The position numbers and the translations under genes were made by a program. The notes under the pieces are model-generated. The model worked only from the letters and a program-made list of their open reading frames with translations. It searched no databases and was not told the origin of the DNA. A stretch of 64,000 bases of DNA. Source: Colwellia psychrerythraea 34H. Lineage in GTDB: Bacteria; Pseudomonadota; Gammaproteobacteria; Enterobacterales; Alteromonadaceae. Shown one piece after another: positions 36,981-45,418 of this stretch. The DNA lies in NCBI RefSeq assembly GCF_000012325.1, contig NC_003910.7, positions 2,170,001-2,234,000 of the forward strand. Direction: 5' to 3'. The first letter of the stretch is position 1. Each line of letters opens with the position of its first letter.

Positions 36981-38237
36981 TTGGATATCGCCGTTAAAAA
37001 ACAAAAGAAAACCTTACTTAAAAGAGTGTGGCCGTTGGCTCTAGTCATAGCCATTCTCGCTATAGCCTTAAACTATAGTGCCTTTTTGCTACAAGCAGAC
37101 TACGTTATTGATGATGATACCTTGGTATATGGCGAAGTTAAGCAGGGACCGTTCTCTATTTCAGTTCGAGGTGCTGGTTTACTGGTGCCAGATAAAATTA
37201 AATGGTTAGCAGCAAGTGTTGACGGCCATGTTGAACGTGTTGTTGTAAAACCAGGGAAATCGGTGAAAAAAGGAGAGCTAATTATTGAGCTTAGTAATCC
37301 AAGATTAAAACAATTGCAGGAAGAAACTAAGTGGGAGCTTGAAGCTATTATTGCAGAAAGCAAAGCGAGTCAGGCTGAGCAAAAGTCGGGATTACTTTTT
37401 CAAAAAGCACGCATGCTTGATGCCAAGCTAAACTATCAGAGTAGTAAGTTAAAGCTCGATGCCCAACGCGAGTTATTTAACAATAAAACCGGCGCGGTTT
37501 CAAAAATTGATTATGAAAAAACTAAGTTAGAAACCCAACAGTTTAATCAACGCTGGAAAATTCAAGAAGAAGTGCTGGTTAGCATGACCGACAATATTGT
37601 TGTTCAAGACAATGCCCATAATTCACGTATCAATAAAATGCGCAAAACACTTGAGCGAGCTGAACAACAGGTTAAAGACCTGATGATTTATGCCAGTCTA
37701 GATAGTGTTGTTCAAGATGTCTCTGTTGAACCAGGGCAGCGCGTAAATATGGGCAGCAATTTAGCTAAACTTGCTCAACAAGACTCACTTATTGCCGAAT
37801 TACAAGTTGCAGAACTATTAATTGGCGAAGTCAGTATCGGCCAGCTAGTCACTATTGATACACGTAATAACACAGTAAGTGGCATTGTTGCTCGCGTAGA
37901 CCCCGCCGTTGTTAATGGCAATGTACAAGTAGATGTAACCTTCACAGAAGCATTACCCAGTGACGCAAGACCCGATTTGAGTGTCGATGGTGAAATCATG
38001 ATCACAGATATTGCCGATACCTTGTATGTGAGTCGTCCTATCTTTTCGCAAAGGCAATCTAACACAACCATTTACAAGTTAAATCAAGATGGCAACTTAG
38101 CACAGCGTACACAGGTTAAATTAGGTAAAGGCTCTATAAACCAAATACAAGTAATTGAAGGGTTAGCTGTTGGAGACAGAGTGATCATTTCAGATTCAAG
38201 TAGTTGGCAAAAATATAAAAAAGTTAGAATTAACTAA
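36981..38237 (+). CDS. HlyD/MacA-family periplasmic adaptor of an efflux system
   Basis: A 418-residue membrane-fusion protein. One N-terminal membrane anchor (about residues 14-34, WPLALVIAILAIALNYSAFLL) is followed by a lipoyl/biotinyl-like half (GHVERVVVKPGKSVKKGELIIEL). A coiled-coil hairpin spans about residues 110-235, and the second lipoyl half is SLDSVVQDVSVEPGQRVNMG. Beta-barrel and membrane-proximal domains end with VIEGLAVGDRVIISDSS. It should link the inner-membrane ABC permease encoded downstream to an outer-membrane channel such as TolC, which is not encoded here. TTG start at 36981 with GGAGAA six bases upstream. Confidence 0.88.
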   Translation: MDIAVKKQKKTLLKRVWPLALVIAILAIALNYSAFLLQADYVIDDDTLVYGEVKQGPFSISVRGAGLLVPDKIKWLAASVDGHVERVVVKPGKSVKKGELIIELSNPRLKQLQEETKWELEAIIAESKASQAEQKSGLLFQKARMLDAKLNYQSSKLKLDAQRELFNNKTGAVSKIDYEKTKLETQQFNQRWKIQEEVLVSMTDNIVVQDNAHNSRINKMRKTLERAEQQVKDLMIYASLDSVVQDVSVEPGQRVNMGSNLAKLAQQDSLIAELQVAELLIGEVSIGQLVTIDTRNNTVSGIVARVDPAVVNGNVQVDVTFTEALPSDARPDLSVDGEIMITDIADTLYVSRPIFSQRQSNTTIYKLNQDGNLAQRTQVKLGKGSINQIQVIEGLAVGDRVIISDSSSWQKYKKVRIN

Positions 38238-38267
38238 TACTAAGCTATAAAAACACTTACCGAACAA

Positions 38268-38535
38268 TATACCCGTTCCACTTGAAGATGCATGATTCAG
38301 CTGGAATTATAAACGCCTTTAGGCAAGGTATTGATTGAAGAGAATGGTTGTTTCCTTGTCAAAATCAATAACGTAGCATAAAGCGTTTATAAACCAGCCC
38401 CTTGGGGGAAGGCTGAGCAAATCATACTCAGCGTTACTTTTCTTTTTAAGGGAATAACCCTTAATAAAAAAATGTGCCTTGATTATGAATCGCTCAGACT
38501 TCCTGAAACGAGCATCTTCAAGTGGAGCGGGTATA
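38268..38535. repeat. MITE-like element with TATACCCG ends, copy 1
   Basis: A 268-bp non-coding element between the adaptor and ATPase genes. The ends are inverted repeats: left TATACCCGTTCCACTTGAAG then ATGC, right (minus strand) TATACCCGCTCCACTTGAAG then ATGC, then both reach TTCAG within a few bases. Internal hairpins include a TTATAAACGC pair and GCTGAG...CTCAGC. A 78-codon open frame on the minus strand falls within it and I do not regard it as a gene. It lies within what should be one operon. Confidence 0.75.
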
Positions 38536-38566
38536 TATGATAAATAACAGATCATAAGGACAGATT

Positions 38567-39292
38567 ATGAGTAATACATTAATTAAATTAGAAAACATTC
38601 AAAAAGTATTTTTTACCGATGAAGTAGAAACCCATGCGTTAGCAGACATAACGTTAACTATTAATAAAGGTGAATATGTCTCAATTTCAGGACCTTCTGG
38701 TTGTGGAAAATCTACTTTGCTTTCGTTATTAGGCTTATTAGATGCTAGCACTGAAGGCTTGTACCAGTTGGCTGAACATGATGTTTCTAATATATCTAAA
38801 AAAGAGCGTGCCCGAATTCGTAATATGGAAATTGGCTTTATATTTCAATCTTTCAACTTGATCAGTGACCTTGATGTTGAAGAGAATGTTGAATTGCCAC
38901 TTACTTATCGTAAAGATCTAAGCAAAGACCAGCGTAAGGCAATGGTTAAGGAAGCATTAGAAAAAGTGAATATGTCGCACAGATCTAAGCATTTTCCTTC
39001 GCAACTTTCTGGTGGCCAACAGCAACGTATCGCGGTAGCACGCGCCATCGTTGGGAAACCTTCAATTATCCTTGCTGATGAACCTACCGGAAATTTAGAT
39101 TCGAAAAATGCTGAAGCAGTAATGGAACTTTTAGACTTATTACATGCAGAAGGTGCCACTATCTGTATGGTGACACATGATCCTCGCTCAGCGCAGCGAG
39201 CTTCTCGTAATATTGATATTTTAGATGGACAGGTGATTAGTGATAACTCGTTAACCAAAGAAAATAAATCAAATGACACTGTAGCAGCTTAG
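38567..39292 (+). CDS. ABC transporter ATP-binding protein (MacB/LolD type)
   Basis: A 241-residue ATPase. Walker A is SGPSGCGKSTLL, the signature is LSGGQQQR, Walker B is IILADEPTGNLDS, and the H-loop is MVTHDP. Sequence type is that of MacB/LolD/FtsE-like ATPases that power FtsX-type mechanotransmission permeases. AAGGACAG lies upstream of the ATG at 38567. The permease gene follows after a few bases. Confidence 0.93.
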   Translation: MSNTLIKLENIQKVFFTDEVETHALADITLTINKGEYVSISGPSGCGKSTLLSLLGLLDASTEGLYQLAEHDVSNISKKERARIRNMEIGFIFQSFNLISDLDVEENVELPLTYRKDLSKDQRKAMVKEALEKVNMSHRSKHFPSQLSGGQQQRIAVARAIVGKPSIILADEPTGNLDSKNAEAVMELLDLLHAEGATICMVTHDPRSAQRASRNIDILDGQVISDNSLTKENKSNDTVAA

Positions 39293-39303
39293 GGAGAATG
39301 ATT

Positions 39304-41733
39304 ATGATATGGCAAGATTTTAAATATGCGATCAGGTTGTTATCAAAAAAGCCTGGCTTTACTGCGCTTACTACTTTAGTGATGGCAACAGGCATAGGTT
39401 TGAGTGTTTATATGTTCTCGTTTTTTCACACTATTTTGTTTAAAGACTTAGACTTTCAAGATGGGGCCTCTCTCGTCATGGTCAGTGGCTCTATAAATGG
39501 CAAAGAAGATGCTTATAGAATTAATGCCTTAGATTATGCTGAAATCAAAAGTAGCGTAAAGGGTTTAAAAGAGTACGGTGGTTATAACAACGCTAATGTT
39601 GTTGTTTCAGCAACTGAAGGGGCGATAAGATTTCCGGCGATAATGGCACAAGCGAATATATTTCAACTGACTCGCACAAAGCCTATTTTAGGACGAGAAT
39701 TTAGGGCTGAAGATGAAAAATCTGGCTCTGAAAAGGTTGTTGTTATTGGTTATGATCTTTGGCAAAACCAGTTCAGCGGCGAAAATGATGTACTCAAACA
39801 AAACATGCGCATTAATGGTGAAAAACACAACGTGGTGGGTGTGATGCCACAAGGATATTTGTTCCCTCGAAATGCCCAGATATGGTTACCTTTACAAATT
39901 GATCCTAAACAATTAGTCCGAGAAAATAGCACAACATTACATGGTTTAGCACACTTAGAAGATGGCGTGACTATGGCTGAGGTAAATCGTGAACTAAGCG
40001 TTGTTATGAAACGAATTGAGAATCAACACCCACAAACAAATACTGGTATTAGTGCTCATGTCACATCAATTCCGGGTGTTGGTGGCGCTGATGGTGCTCC
40101 GGTCATTTATACCATGCATACTGTTGCCTTGTTAATTTTGCTGTTGGCGTCGATAAATGTTGGAAATTTATTATTATCGCGCGCATTAGAGCGTGGGAAA
40201 GAAACAGCAATTAGAGTCGCGTTAGGCGCACCTAGGTCACGATTAATTATTCAGATGTTATGGGAAAGTACCATAATTTGCACGCTTGGCGGAATGATAG
40301 GTTTTTTAGTTATGGCCTGGGGCTTGGAGATTACAGAGCCAATTGTAGCTACTTTTTTTGCAGACCCATTAGCATTTTGGTGGGACTTTGGCATTGATAC
40401 TTATACGGTAACACTGTTTTTAACCATCCTTATTAGCACTATTTTTGTCACCGGATTTTTGCCTGCTTGGAGAAGTACAGGGGGTGACTTTAATGCCGTA
40501 CTACGAGATGGTACTCGAGGCGCACAAGGGAAGAAGGCAGGTCGCCTGAATCGTTTTCTGGTTATTAGTGAAATATTTATTTCTATGACGGTATTAATAT
40601 CCTCTGCCGTTATGGTGCAATCTGCTTATGAGCAAACCAATAGTGATATGGGGGCTGATACCGAAAATAGTTTAGTGGCAAGTGTTTTATTACCTGCAGC
40701 GAATTATGATACGGATGCTAAAAAGGCACACTTTGCCAAAACGTTGCAATCACGTTTAGAAAACAGTGCTTCAATTGAAGCGGTAATGTTAGCAACGTCG
40801 TTACCAGGGCACTATAGTTCAATCTCGAAAGTCATTATAGAAGGTAAAGAATATAGCAAGGATAGTAACAATAGTTATCCGAGTGCTAATGACATTGCCA
40901 CTATGCCAGGCTCTTTGGCAAAGCTGGGCGTTGAATTACGCCAAGGGCGTTATTTTAACAATAGTGATGATGGTTTGGCTAAAGCGACAGCTTTGGTTTC
41001 AGAAAGCTTTGCCAAGCGCCATTTTCCTGAGCAGGGTGCTTTGGGGAAAAGGTTTCGTTTAGCGAAGACAACGCAAGACAACATTGAATGGGTGACTATT
41101 GTCGGCATAGTTGAGCATACGATTCAAGGTAACAGAGACGGCGATGCAGCAAGTATGCCTGCAATCTATAGACCGTTAACTCAAGCACCACGAAATCAGC
41201 TTACTATTGCAATGCAATTAAGTTCAAAAGGAAGCCTTGCGGTACAGCATTTGCGTAAGACTTTACAAGGTATTGATAGTGAACTAGCTTCATACCGTAT
41301 TGAAACTTATCAAGCAAGTAACGATAGAATTACAGCGCCGGTAGTTTTTATCAGTAGTTTAACGGCAATATTTGCTATCGCAGGTGTGGTGCTAGCAGCA
41401 AGTGGTATTTATGGTGTTATGGCAAATATGATAAGCCAACGAACGCAGGAAATAGGCATTAAACGTGCGTTAGGTGCTGATGAGCAAAGAATCAGCAGAG
41501 AGTTTGTCTTTGCTGGTGTGAAATTATTACTTTGGGGTGGTATACCCGGTATTGTAGCCGGAGGTTTTATGGGCTTTGCTATGGCGCAAATGTTTGGTAC
41601 TTCATATTCGTCACTAGTATTAATAGTAATTATTATGGTGAGCATAGTGGTTGCTACTGTGCTGATAGCGACTTACTTACCAACAAAAAATGCGTTAAGG
41701 TTAGAGCCAAGCCAAGCATTACACTATGAATAA
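39304..41733 (+). CDS. ABC transporter permease, MacB-like with duplicated FtsX domain
   Basis: An 809-residue inner-membrane protein made of two permease halves, each with a periplasmic MacB-type domain. The N-terminal amphipathic stretch MIWQDFKYAIRLLSKKPGFTA leads into the first helix. QRTQEIGIKRALGADEQRI near the C-terminus and ERGKETAIRVALGAPRSRL in the middle are the duplicated cytoplasmic FtsX motifs. About eight membrane helices in all. I chose ATG 39304, seven bases after AGGGAG; the ATG at 39298 is too close to that site. With the adaptor and ATPase it should form a tripartite efflux pump; the substrate (macrolide, peptide, lipid) is unknown. Confidence 0.9.
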   Translation: MIWQDFKYAIRLLSKKPGFTALTTLVMATGIGLSVYMFSFFHTILFKDLDFQDGASLVMVSGSINGKEDAYRINALDYAEIKSSVKGLKEYGGYNNANVVVSATEGAIRFPAIMAQANIFQLTRTKPILGREFRAEDEKSGSEKVVVIGYDLWQNQFSGENDVLKQNMRINGEKHNVVGVMPQGYLFPRNAQIWLPLQIDPKQLVRENSTTLHGLAHLEDGVTMAEVNRELSVVMKRIENQHPQTNTGISAHVTSIPGVGGADGAPVIYTMHTVALLILLLASINVGNLLLSRALERGKETAIRVALGAPRSRLIIQMLWESTIICTLGGMIGFLVMAWGLEITEPIVATFFADPLAFWWDFGIDTYTVTLFLTILISTIFVTGFLPAWRSTGGDFNAVLRDGTRGAQGKKAGRLNRFLVISEIFISMTVLISSAVMVQSAYEQTNSDMGADTENSLVASVLLPAANYDTDAKKAHFAKTLQSRLENSASIEAVMLATSLPGHYSSISKVIIEGKEYSKDSNNSYPSANDIATMPGSLAKLGVELRQGRYFNNSDDGLAKATALVSESFAKRHFPEQGALGKRFRLAKTTQDNIEWVTIVGIVEHTIQGNRDGDAASMPAIYRPLTQAPRNQLTIAMQLSSKGSLAVQHLRKTLQGIDSELASYRIETYQASNDRITAPVVFISSLTAIFAIAGVVLAASGIYGVMANMISQRTQEIGIKRALGADEQRISREFVFAGVKLLLWGGIPGIVAGGFMGFAMAQMFGTSYSSLVLIVIIMVSIVVATVLIATYLPTKNALRLEPSQALHYE

Positions 41734-41756
41734 TGGTAGATAGCACCTACTTTGAA

Positions 41757-41803
41757 AATTAAGCAGCTAAGAGTATATATTAACTGCTTAATTATATTTT
41801 TTT
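41757..41803 (+). terminator. Terminator or attenuator between permease and response regulator
   Basis: Arms AATTAAGCAG (41757-41766) and CTGCTTAATT (41784-41793) form a 10-bp stem with a 17-base loop. ATA and then a T-run (41797-41803) follow. It would separate pump expression from the two-component genes, at least partially. Confidence 0.65.
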
Positions 41804-41849
41804 AGTGTTGTTATTTATGTAAGACCATGGGATTTAAAAGAAAGAAACG

Positions 41850-43247
41850 ATGAATAAAAACATTCTATTAGTCGATGACGACCTAGATATTCTGTCAGCC
41901 TTAAAGATTTTACTGGTACCGGAAGGTTATGGCGTGAACCTTTGTCAAACACCAAGCTCAGCTTTAGCTGCGATTAAAAAAACGCAATTTGATTTAGTAT
42001 TAATGGACTTAAATTACTCTCTTGATACCACCTCTGGGGAAGAGGGACTGACACTCATTGCGGACATTAGAAAACTTGAAGACGACTTACCTATAGTGGT
42101 TATGACTGGCTGGGCAACAGTTGAGGTAGCAGTAAGTACTATGCAAAATGGTGCAAATGACTTTGTTCAAAAGCCTTGGGATATTGAACGTCTTATCAGT
42201 ATTATCAATAATCAATTGAAATTAGCGAGTAGCGAAAAGAACTCGCAAAGACTCACTCAACAAAATCAACTATTGCAGCAACGCCTTGATAGTGAATTTA
42301 AAGGTGAAATCATAAGCCAGTCACCAGTTATGCAAAAAGCATTAGTTTTGATTGAGCAAGTAGCACAAAGTCATGCCTGTATTTTGCTGACAGGGGAAAA
42401 TGGTACCGGCAAAAGTATGTTTGCCCGTTATATCCATCAACACTCAAATCGAAAAGACGCAAACCAAATTTCGGTCAATATGGGGGCAGTGAGTGAAACC
42501 TTATTTGAAAGTGAGATGTTTGGCCACGTAAAAGGGGCATTTACTGACGCTAAATCGACACGCATTGGTCGCTTTGAATTGGCTGATGGTGGCAGCTTAT
42601 TTTTAGATGAGATAGCCAATACTCCCTATTCACAACAAGCTAAATTATTACGTGTTTTAGAAGATCAGCAGTTTGAGAAAGTGGGAGCGAGTAAAACCCA
42701 GTCGGTCGATGTGCGTTTAATTTGTGCGACTAACGCTAACTTGAATCAAATGGTAGCAGCGGGAGAGTTTCGTAAAGATTTATTATATCGTATTAATACT
42801 ATTGCCATTGAAATTCCAGCATTAAGACACCGAAAGGAAGATATTGTTTTGCTTGCTGATGCTTTCTTAACTCAATGGGCAAATAAGTACGGCAGAAATA
42901 AGTTGGTTTTAGATGAACAGGCGAAAAATGCCTTAGTTAGTTATGATTGGCCAGGGAATATCAGGGAGTTAAACCATGTGCTCGAACGAGCACAGATATT
43001 ATGCCAAGGTGTTTTTATCAATGTAAATGACTTGGGCTTATCAGTTAATACTACGCAAACTGATACCGCTAAGGTAGATGTTAAGCAGGGAGAGTTTACA
43101 GAAAAGCAAACCCTAGATAGTTTAGCTGATTTAGAATTAACCATAATTGATCAAAGATTGAAGCACTTTGATGGTAATGTACTTAAAGCAGCTAAATCAC
43201 TGGGCTTAAGCCGTAGTGCTCTTTATCGACGATTAGATAAAATTTAA
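41850..43247 (+). CDS. NtrC-family response regulator, sigma-54-dependent type
   Basis: A 465-residue regulator. The receiver domain has ILLVDDD at the N-terminus and the phosphoacceptor Asp53 in LVLMDLN; MTGWAT and the lysine of VQKPWD complete the site. The AAA+ domain has Walker A GENGTGKS (182-189) and GSLFLDEIANTP. The sigma-54-contact loop is GAFTDA (229-234) rather than the usual GAFTGA. A Fis-like helix-turn-helix closes the protein (KAAKSLGLSRSALYRRLDKI). AAAGAAAG precedes the ATG. The kinase gene follows after 56 bases; the pump genes lie upstream, so it probably controls them. Confidence 0.92.
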   Translation: MNKNILLVDDDLDILSALKILLVPEGYGVNLCQTPSSALAAIKKTQFDLVLMDLNYSLDTTSGEEGLTLIADIRKLEDDLPIVVMTGWATVEVAVSTMQNGANDFVQKPWDIERLISIINNQLKLASSEKNSQRLTQQNQLLQQRLDSEFKGEIISQSPVMQKALVLIEQVAQSHACILLTGENGTGKSMFARYIHQHSNRKDANQISVNMGAVSETLFESEMFGHVKGAFTDAKSTRIGRFELADGGSLFLDEIANTPYSQQAKLLRVLEDQQFEKVGASKTQSVDVRLICATNANLNQMVAAGEFRKDLLYRINTIAIEIPALRHRKEDIVLLADAFLTQWANKYGRNKLVLDEQAKNALVSYDWPGNIRELNHVLERAQILCQGVFINVNDLGLSVNTTQTDTAKVDVKQGEFTEKQTLDSLADLELTIIDQRLKHFDGNVLKAAKSLGLSRSALYRRLDKI

Positions 43248-43303
43248 ATCAGCTGCTATAAAAGTCAGTAGCAGGCAAAGTAGTCGAGTGTAACAAAGAC
43301 AAT

Positions 43304-44647
43304 ATGAAACAGAATCAACAAAATAAGAAATCATTTGAAGTACAGCTAACTCAGCTATTCTTATTTACCTCTTTGCCGCTATTTTTCTTGCTAATTGGGG
43401 TGATGATATATGCGAATATATCGCTATATTTGATTTTATTAACCATGCTTATTAGTAGTTTAGTGATTGTTTATAGTCACAGTAAACTTCACCAAAAGTC
43501 AGCTTATCAATTTCGAAGTTTAAGTAATTTACTCGATGCTATGGTACAAGGCGATTATAGTCTGAGAGCCCGTATTAGTGATGGTGATGAAGCATTAAAT
43601 GAATTAGTTGATTCGATAAATAGCCTTAGTTTACGCCTTAATAAGCAAAGAATTGAGACGACAGAAAGTCAATTGTTACTAACTACTGTAATTAACCATA
43701 TTGATGTCGCTATTCTCGCTTTAAATGAGAATAATGAATTGGTCTTGACTAACCCCGCCGCAAAAAAATTATTGCAAATACCTGCCGAGCAGCAAGAATT
43801 TGACTTAATTGAATCATTCTCACAATTTAGTCAAATCGCAGCAATGAACAGTGGTAATAGCCAAGTAATGTCGCTTTATTTTGCTAATCAGCAAGGTAAG
43901 TTTAATGTTCACCTTGAAGAATATCGCGAAAATGGCAAACCACAAAAGTTAGTGTTTATTACTGATGTTAGCACTATGCTTCGTAGTGAAGAGCGAAATG
44001 CATGGCAAGCGTTAGTGCGGGTTATTAGTCATGAAATAAACAACTCTTTATCTCCTATCGCTTCAATAAGCCAAAGCTTAAGGCGCTTACTTGCCCGACA
44101 AGAGAAACTTGAAAACCATAAAGAATATCTGGTTGAAGGCTTATCTATCATTTCACAACGCAGTAATAGCTTAACTGAGTTTGTTAATAGTTATAAGCAA
44201 ATAGCCAGTTTACCTGAGCCAAAAAAACAGCCAAGTTCGGTACTGGAATTAGTTAATAAGACGGTAGCCTTATACCCGGATGAATGCATTGAAGTACAAA
44301 ACATAGACGACATCACTTTAGTTCTTGATGCAGTGCAATTTGAACAAGTGCTTATTAACTTGGTTAAAAATGCCGTAGAAGCGGTAAAAAGTGCTGGTGA
44401 AGCAGGTAAGGTTGCAATTAGCGGGCAAGTTAATGGAAAGGTATTTAGTTTGTCATTAGCGGACGATGGCACAGGTGTAAGCAATCTAGAGAATTTGTTT
44501 GTGCCTTTTTATAGCACAAAAAGTAAAGGCTCAGGCATAGGTTTAGTCTTATGCCGACAAATTATTGAAGCACATGGCGGCAAGATAACCTTAACAAATA
44601 GACTAGGTGTCAGTGGTTGCATAGCAACCATAGAGTTACCCCTGTGA
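43304..44647 (+). CDS. Sensor histidine kinase (NtrB/NtrY-like)
   Basis: A 447-residue membrane kinase. Two membrane helices (about residues 16-37 and 41-58) are separated by only a few residues, so there is almost no periplasmic sensor. A HAMP-like linker (MVQGDYSLRARISDGDEALNEL) and a PAS-like segment (about 122-225) follow. The H-box is VISHEINNSLSPIASISQSL with His243, the N-box is NLVKNAVEAVKSAG, and the G-boxes are DDGTGV and KGSGIGLVLCRQIIEAHGG. The short periplasmic loop suggests it senses membrane or cytoplasmic cues. It pairs with the preceding NtrC-type regulator. Confidence 0.92.
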   Translation: MKQNQQNKKSFEVQLTQLFLFTSLPLFFLLIGVMIYANISLYLILLTMLISSLVIVYSHSKLHQKSAYQFRSLSNLLDAMVQGDYSLRARISDGDEALNELVDSINSLSLRLNKQRIETTESQLLLTTVINHIDVAILALNENNELVLTNPAAKKLLQIPAEQQEFDLIESFSQFSQIAAMNSGNSQVMSLYFANQQGKFNVHLEEYRENGKPQKLVFITDVSTMLRSEERNAWQALVRVISHEINNSLSPIASISQSLRRLLARQEKLENHKEYLVEGLSIISQRSNSLTEFVNSYKQIASLPEPKKQPSSVLELVNKTVALYPDECIEVQNIDDITLVLDAVQFEQVLINLVKNAVEAVKSAGEAGKVAISGQVNGKVFSLSLADDGTGVSNLENLFVPFYSTKSKGSGIGLVLCRQIIEAHGGKITLTNRLGVSGCIATIELPL

Positions 44648-44745
44648 TACATGTCTTATTGTCTTAATGTCTTATTTATTAGTATTAACTATAGTGTGAA
44701 CTCTTAACTCTTTATTTTGGCTGACCGGTCAGTTCATCGAAAGAC

Positions 44746-45255
44746 TTAACGATGCGGACGACTTTTCCATGCTTTTATAGTTTGGTAACGCCAAAACGAA
44801 TGTATAACGAAGTAACCTAAGATAGAAAAAATAACAGCAAGTACACCGCAGCCAACTAAAAATGCAGGACCTATGGTTGATAAGCTATCGAGTACCCATT
44901 GCCAACTTGCTTGAAAGGCAAAATCTTCTTCAGGGACTGCTAATACCCATGTGCCAACCAAATAACAGGCGTAAAATATGAAAGGCATGGTCAGCGGATT
45001 TGTTATCCAAACCAATGCAATTGATAGCGGTAGGTTTGCATGTACTATAATGGCAATACCGGCCGACAAAACCATTTGAAATGGCACCGGAATAAAAGCA
45101 AAAAATAAACCAACAGCAAAAGCTTTAGCGACAGAGTGACGATTTAAGTGCCAAAGGTTGGGATTGTGTAGTAAATCGCCAAAAACTTTCAGATATTTGT
45201 TTTCTTTTATCGTTTGATGATCTGGCATCATACGTTTTATGGTTTTTTTGGGCAT
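44746..45255 (-). CDS. DUF2062 membrane protein
   Basis: A 169-residue protein with about three hydrophobic segments. FAVGLFFAFIPVPFQMVLSA and LSIALVWITNPLTMPFIFYA are the conserved DUF2062 blocks, including the TNPLTMPF motif. The family's function is unknown; members often sit beside comEC or lipid/glycan genes in gammaproteobacteria. ATG start at 45255. It diverges from comEC across a short region with a perfect 22-bp inverted repeat. Confidence 0.85.
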   Translation of the reverse strand: MPKKTIKRMMPDHQTIKENKYLKVFGDLLHNPNLWHLNRHSVAKAFAVGLFFAFIPVPFQMVLSAGIAIIVHANLPLSIALVWITNPLTMPFIFYACYLVGTWVLAVPEEDFAFQASWQWVLDSLSTIGPAFLVGCGVLAVIFSILGYFVIHSFWRYQTIKAWKSRPHR

Positions 45256-45299
45256 ATACTTCTACAGGTGCCTTAGCTAAAAATTAGTGTGATGAATAA

Positions 45300-45348
45300 T
45301 TTACTTAGCAACATATATATTAAGTAAATATATATGTTGCTAAGTAAA
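45300..45348. promoter_or_regulatory. Perfect 22-bp inverted repeat between the DUF2062 gene and comEC
   Basis: The left arm at 45300-45321 begins TTTACTTAGCAACATATA and ends TATT. The right arm at 45327-45348 is its exact complement. The five-base loop is AAGTA. It sits 45 bases before the DUF2062 start and just upstream of comEC. It is too symmetric to be chance. No T-run follows in either direction, which argues against an ordinary terminator. It could be an operator for divergent promoters or a strong 5' RNA hairpin. Confidence 0.6.
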
Positions 45349-45418
45349 GCAATCGTAAATGCCAATAAGGCGTTCGTTCGATAATTTAACCACTAAACAT
45401 AAAAGGATTTATATCACT

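Noticed and set aside
38319..38555. 78-codon open frame on the minus strand
   Set aside because: It lies almost wholly within the MITE-like repeat at 38268-38535 and has no ribosome-binding site; its openness follows from the repeat's sequence.
44721..44732. Palindrome CTGACCGGTCAG, resembling a TetR-type operator
   Set aside because: It lies between two convergent genes, away from any promoter, and no TetR-type gene is nearby. A 12-bp palindrome can arise by chance.
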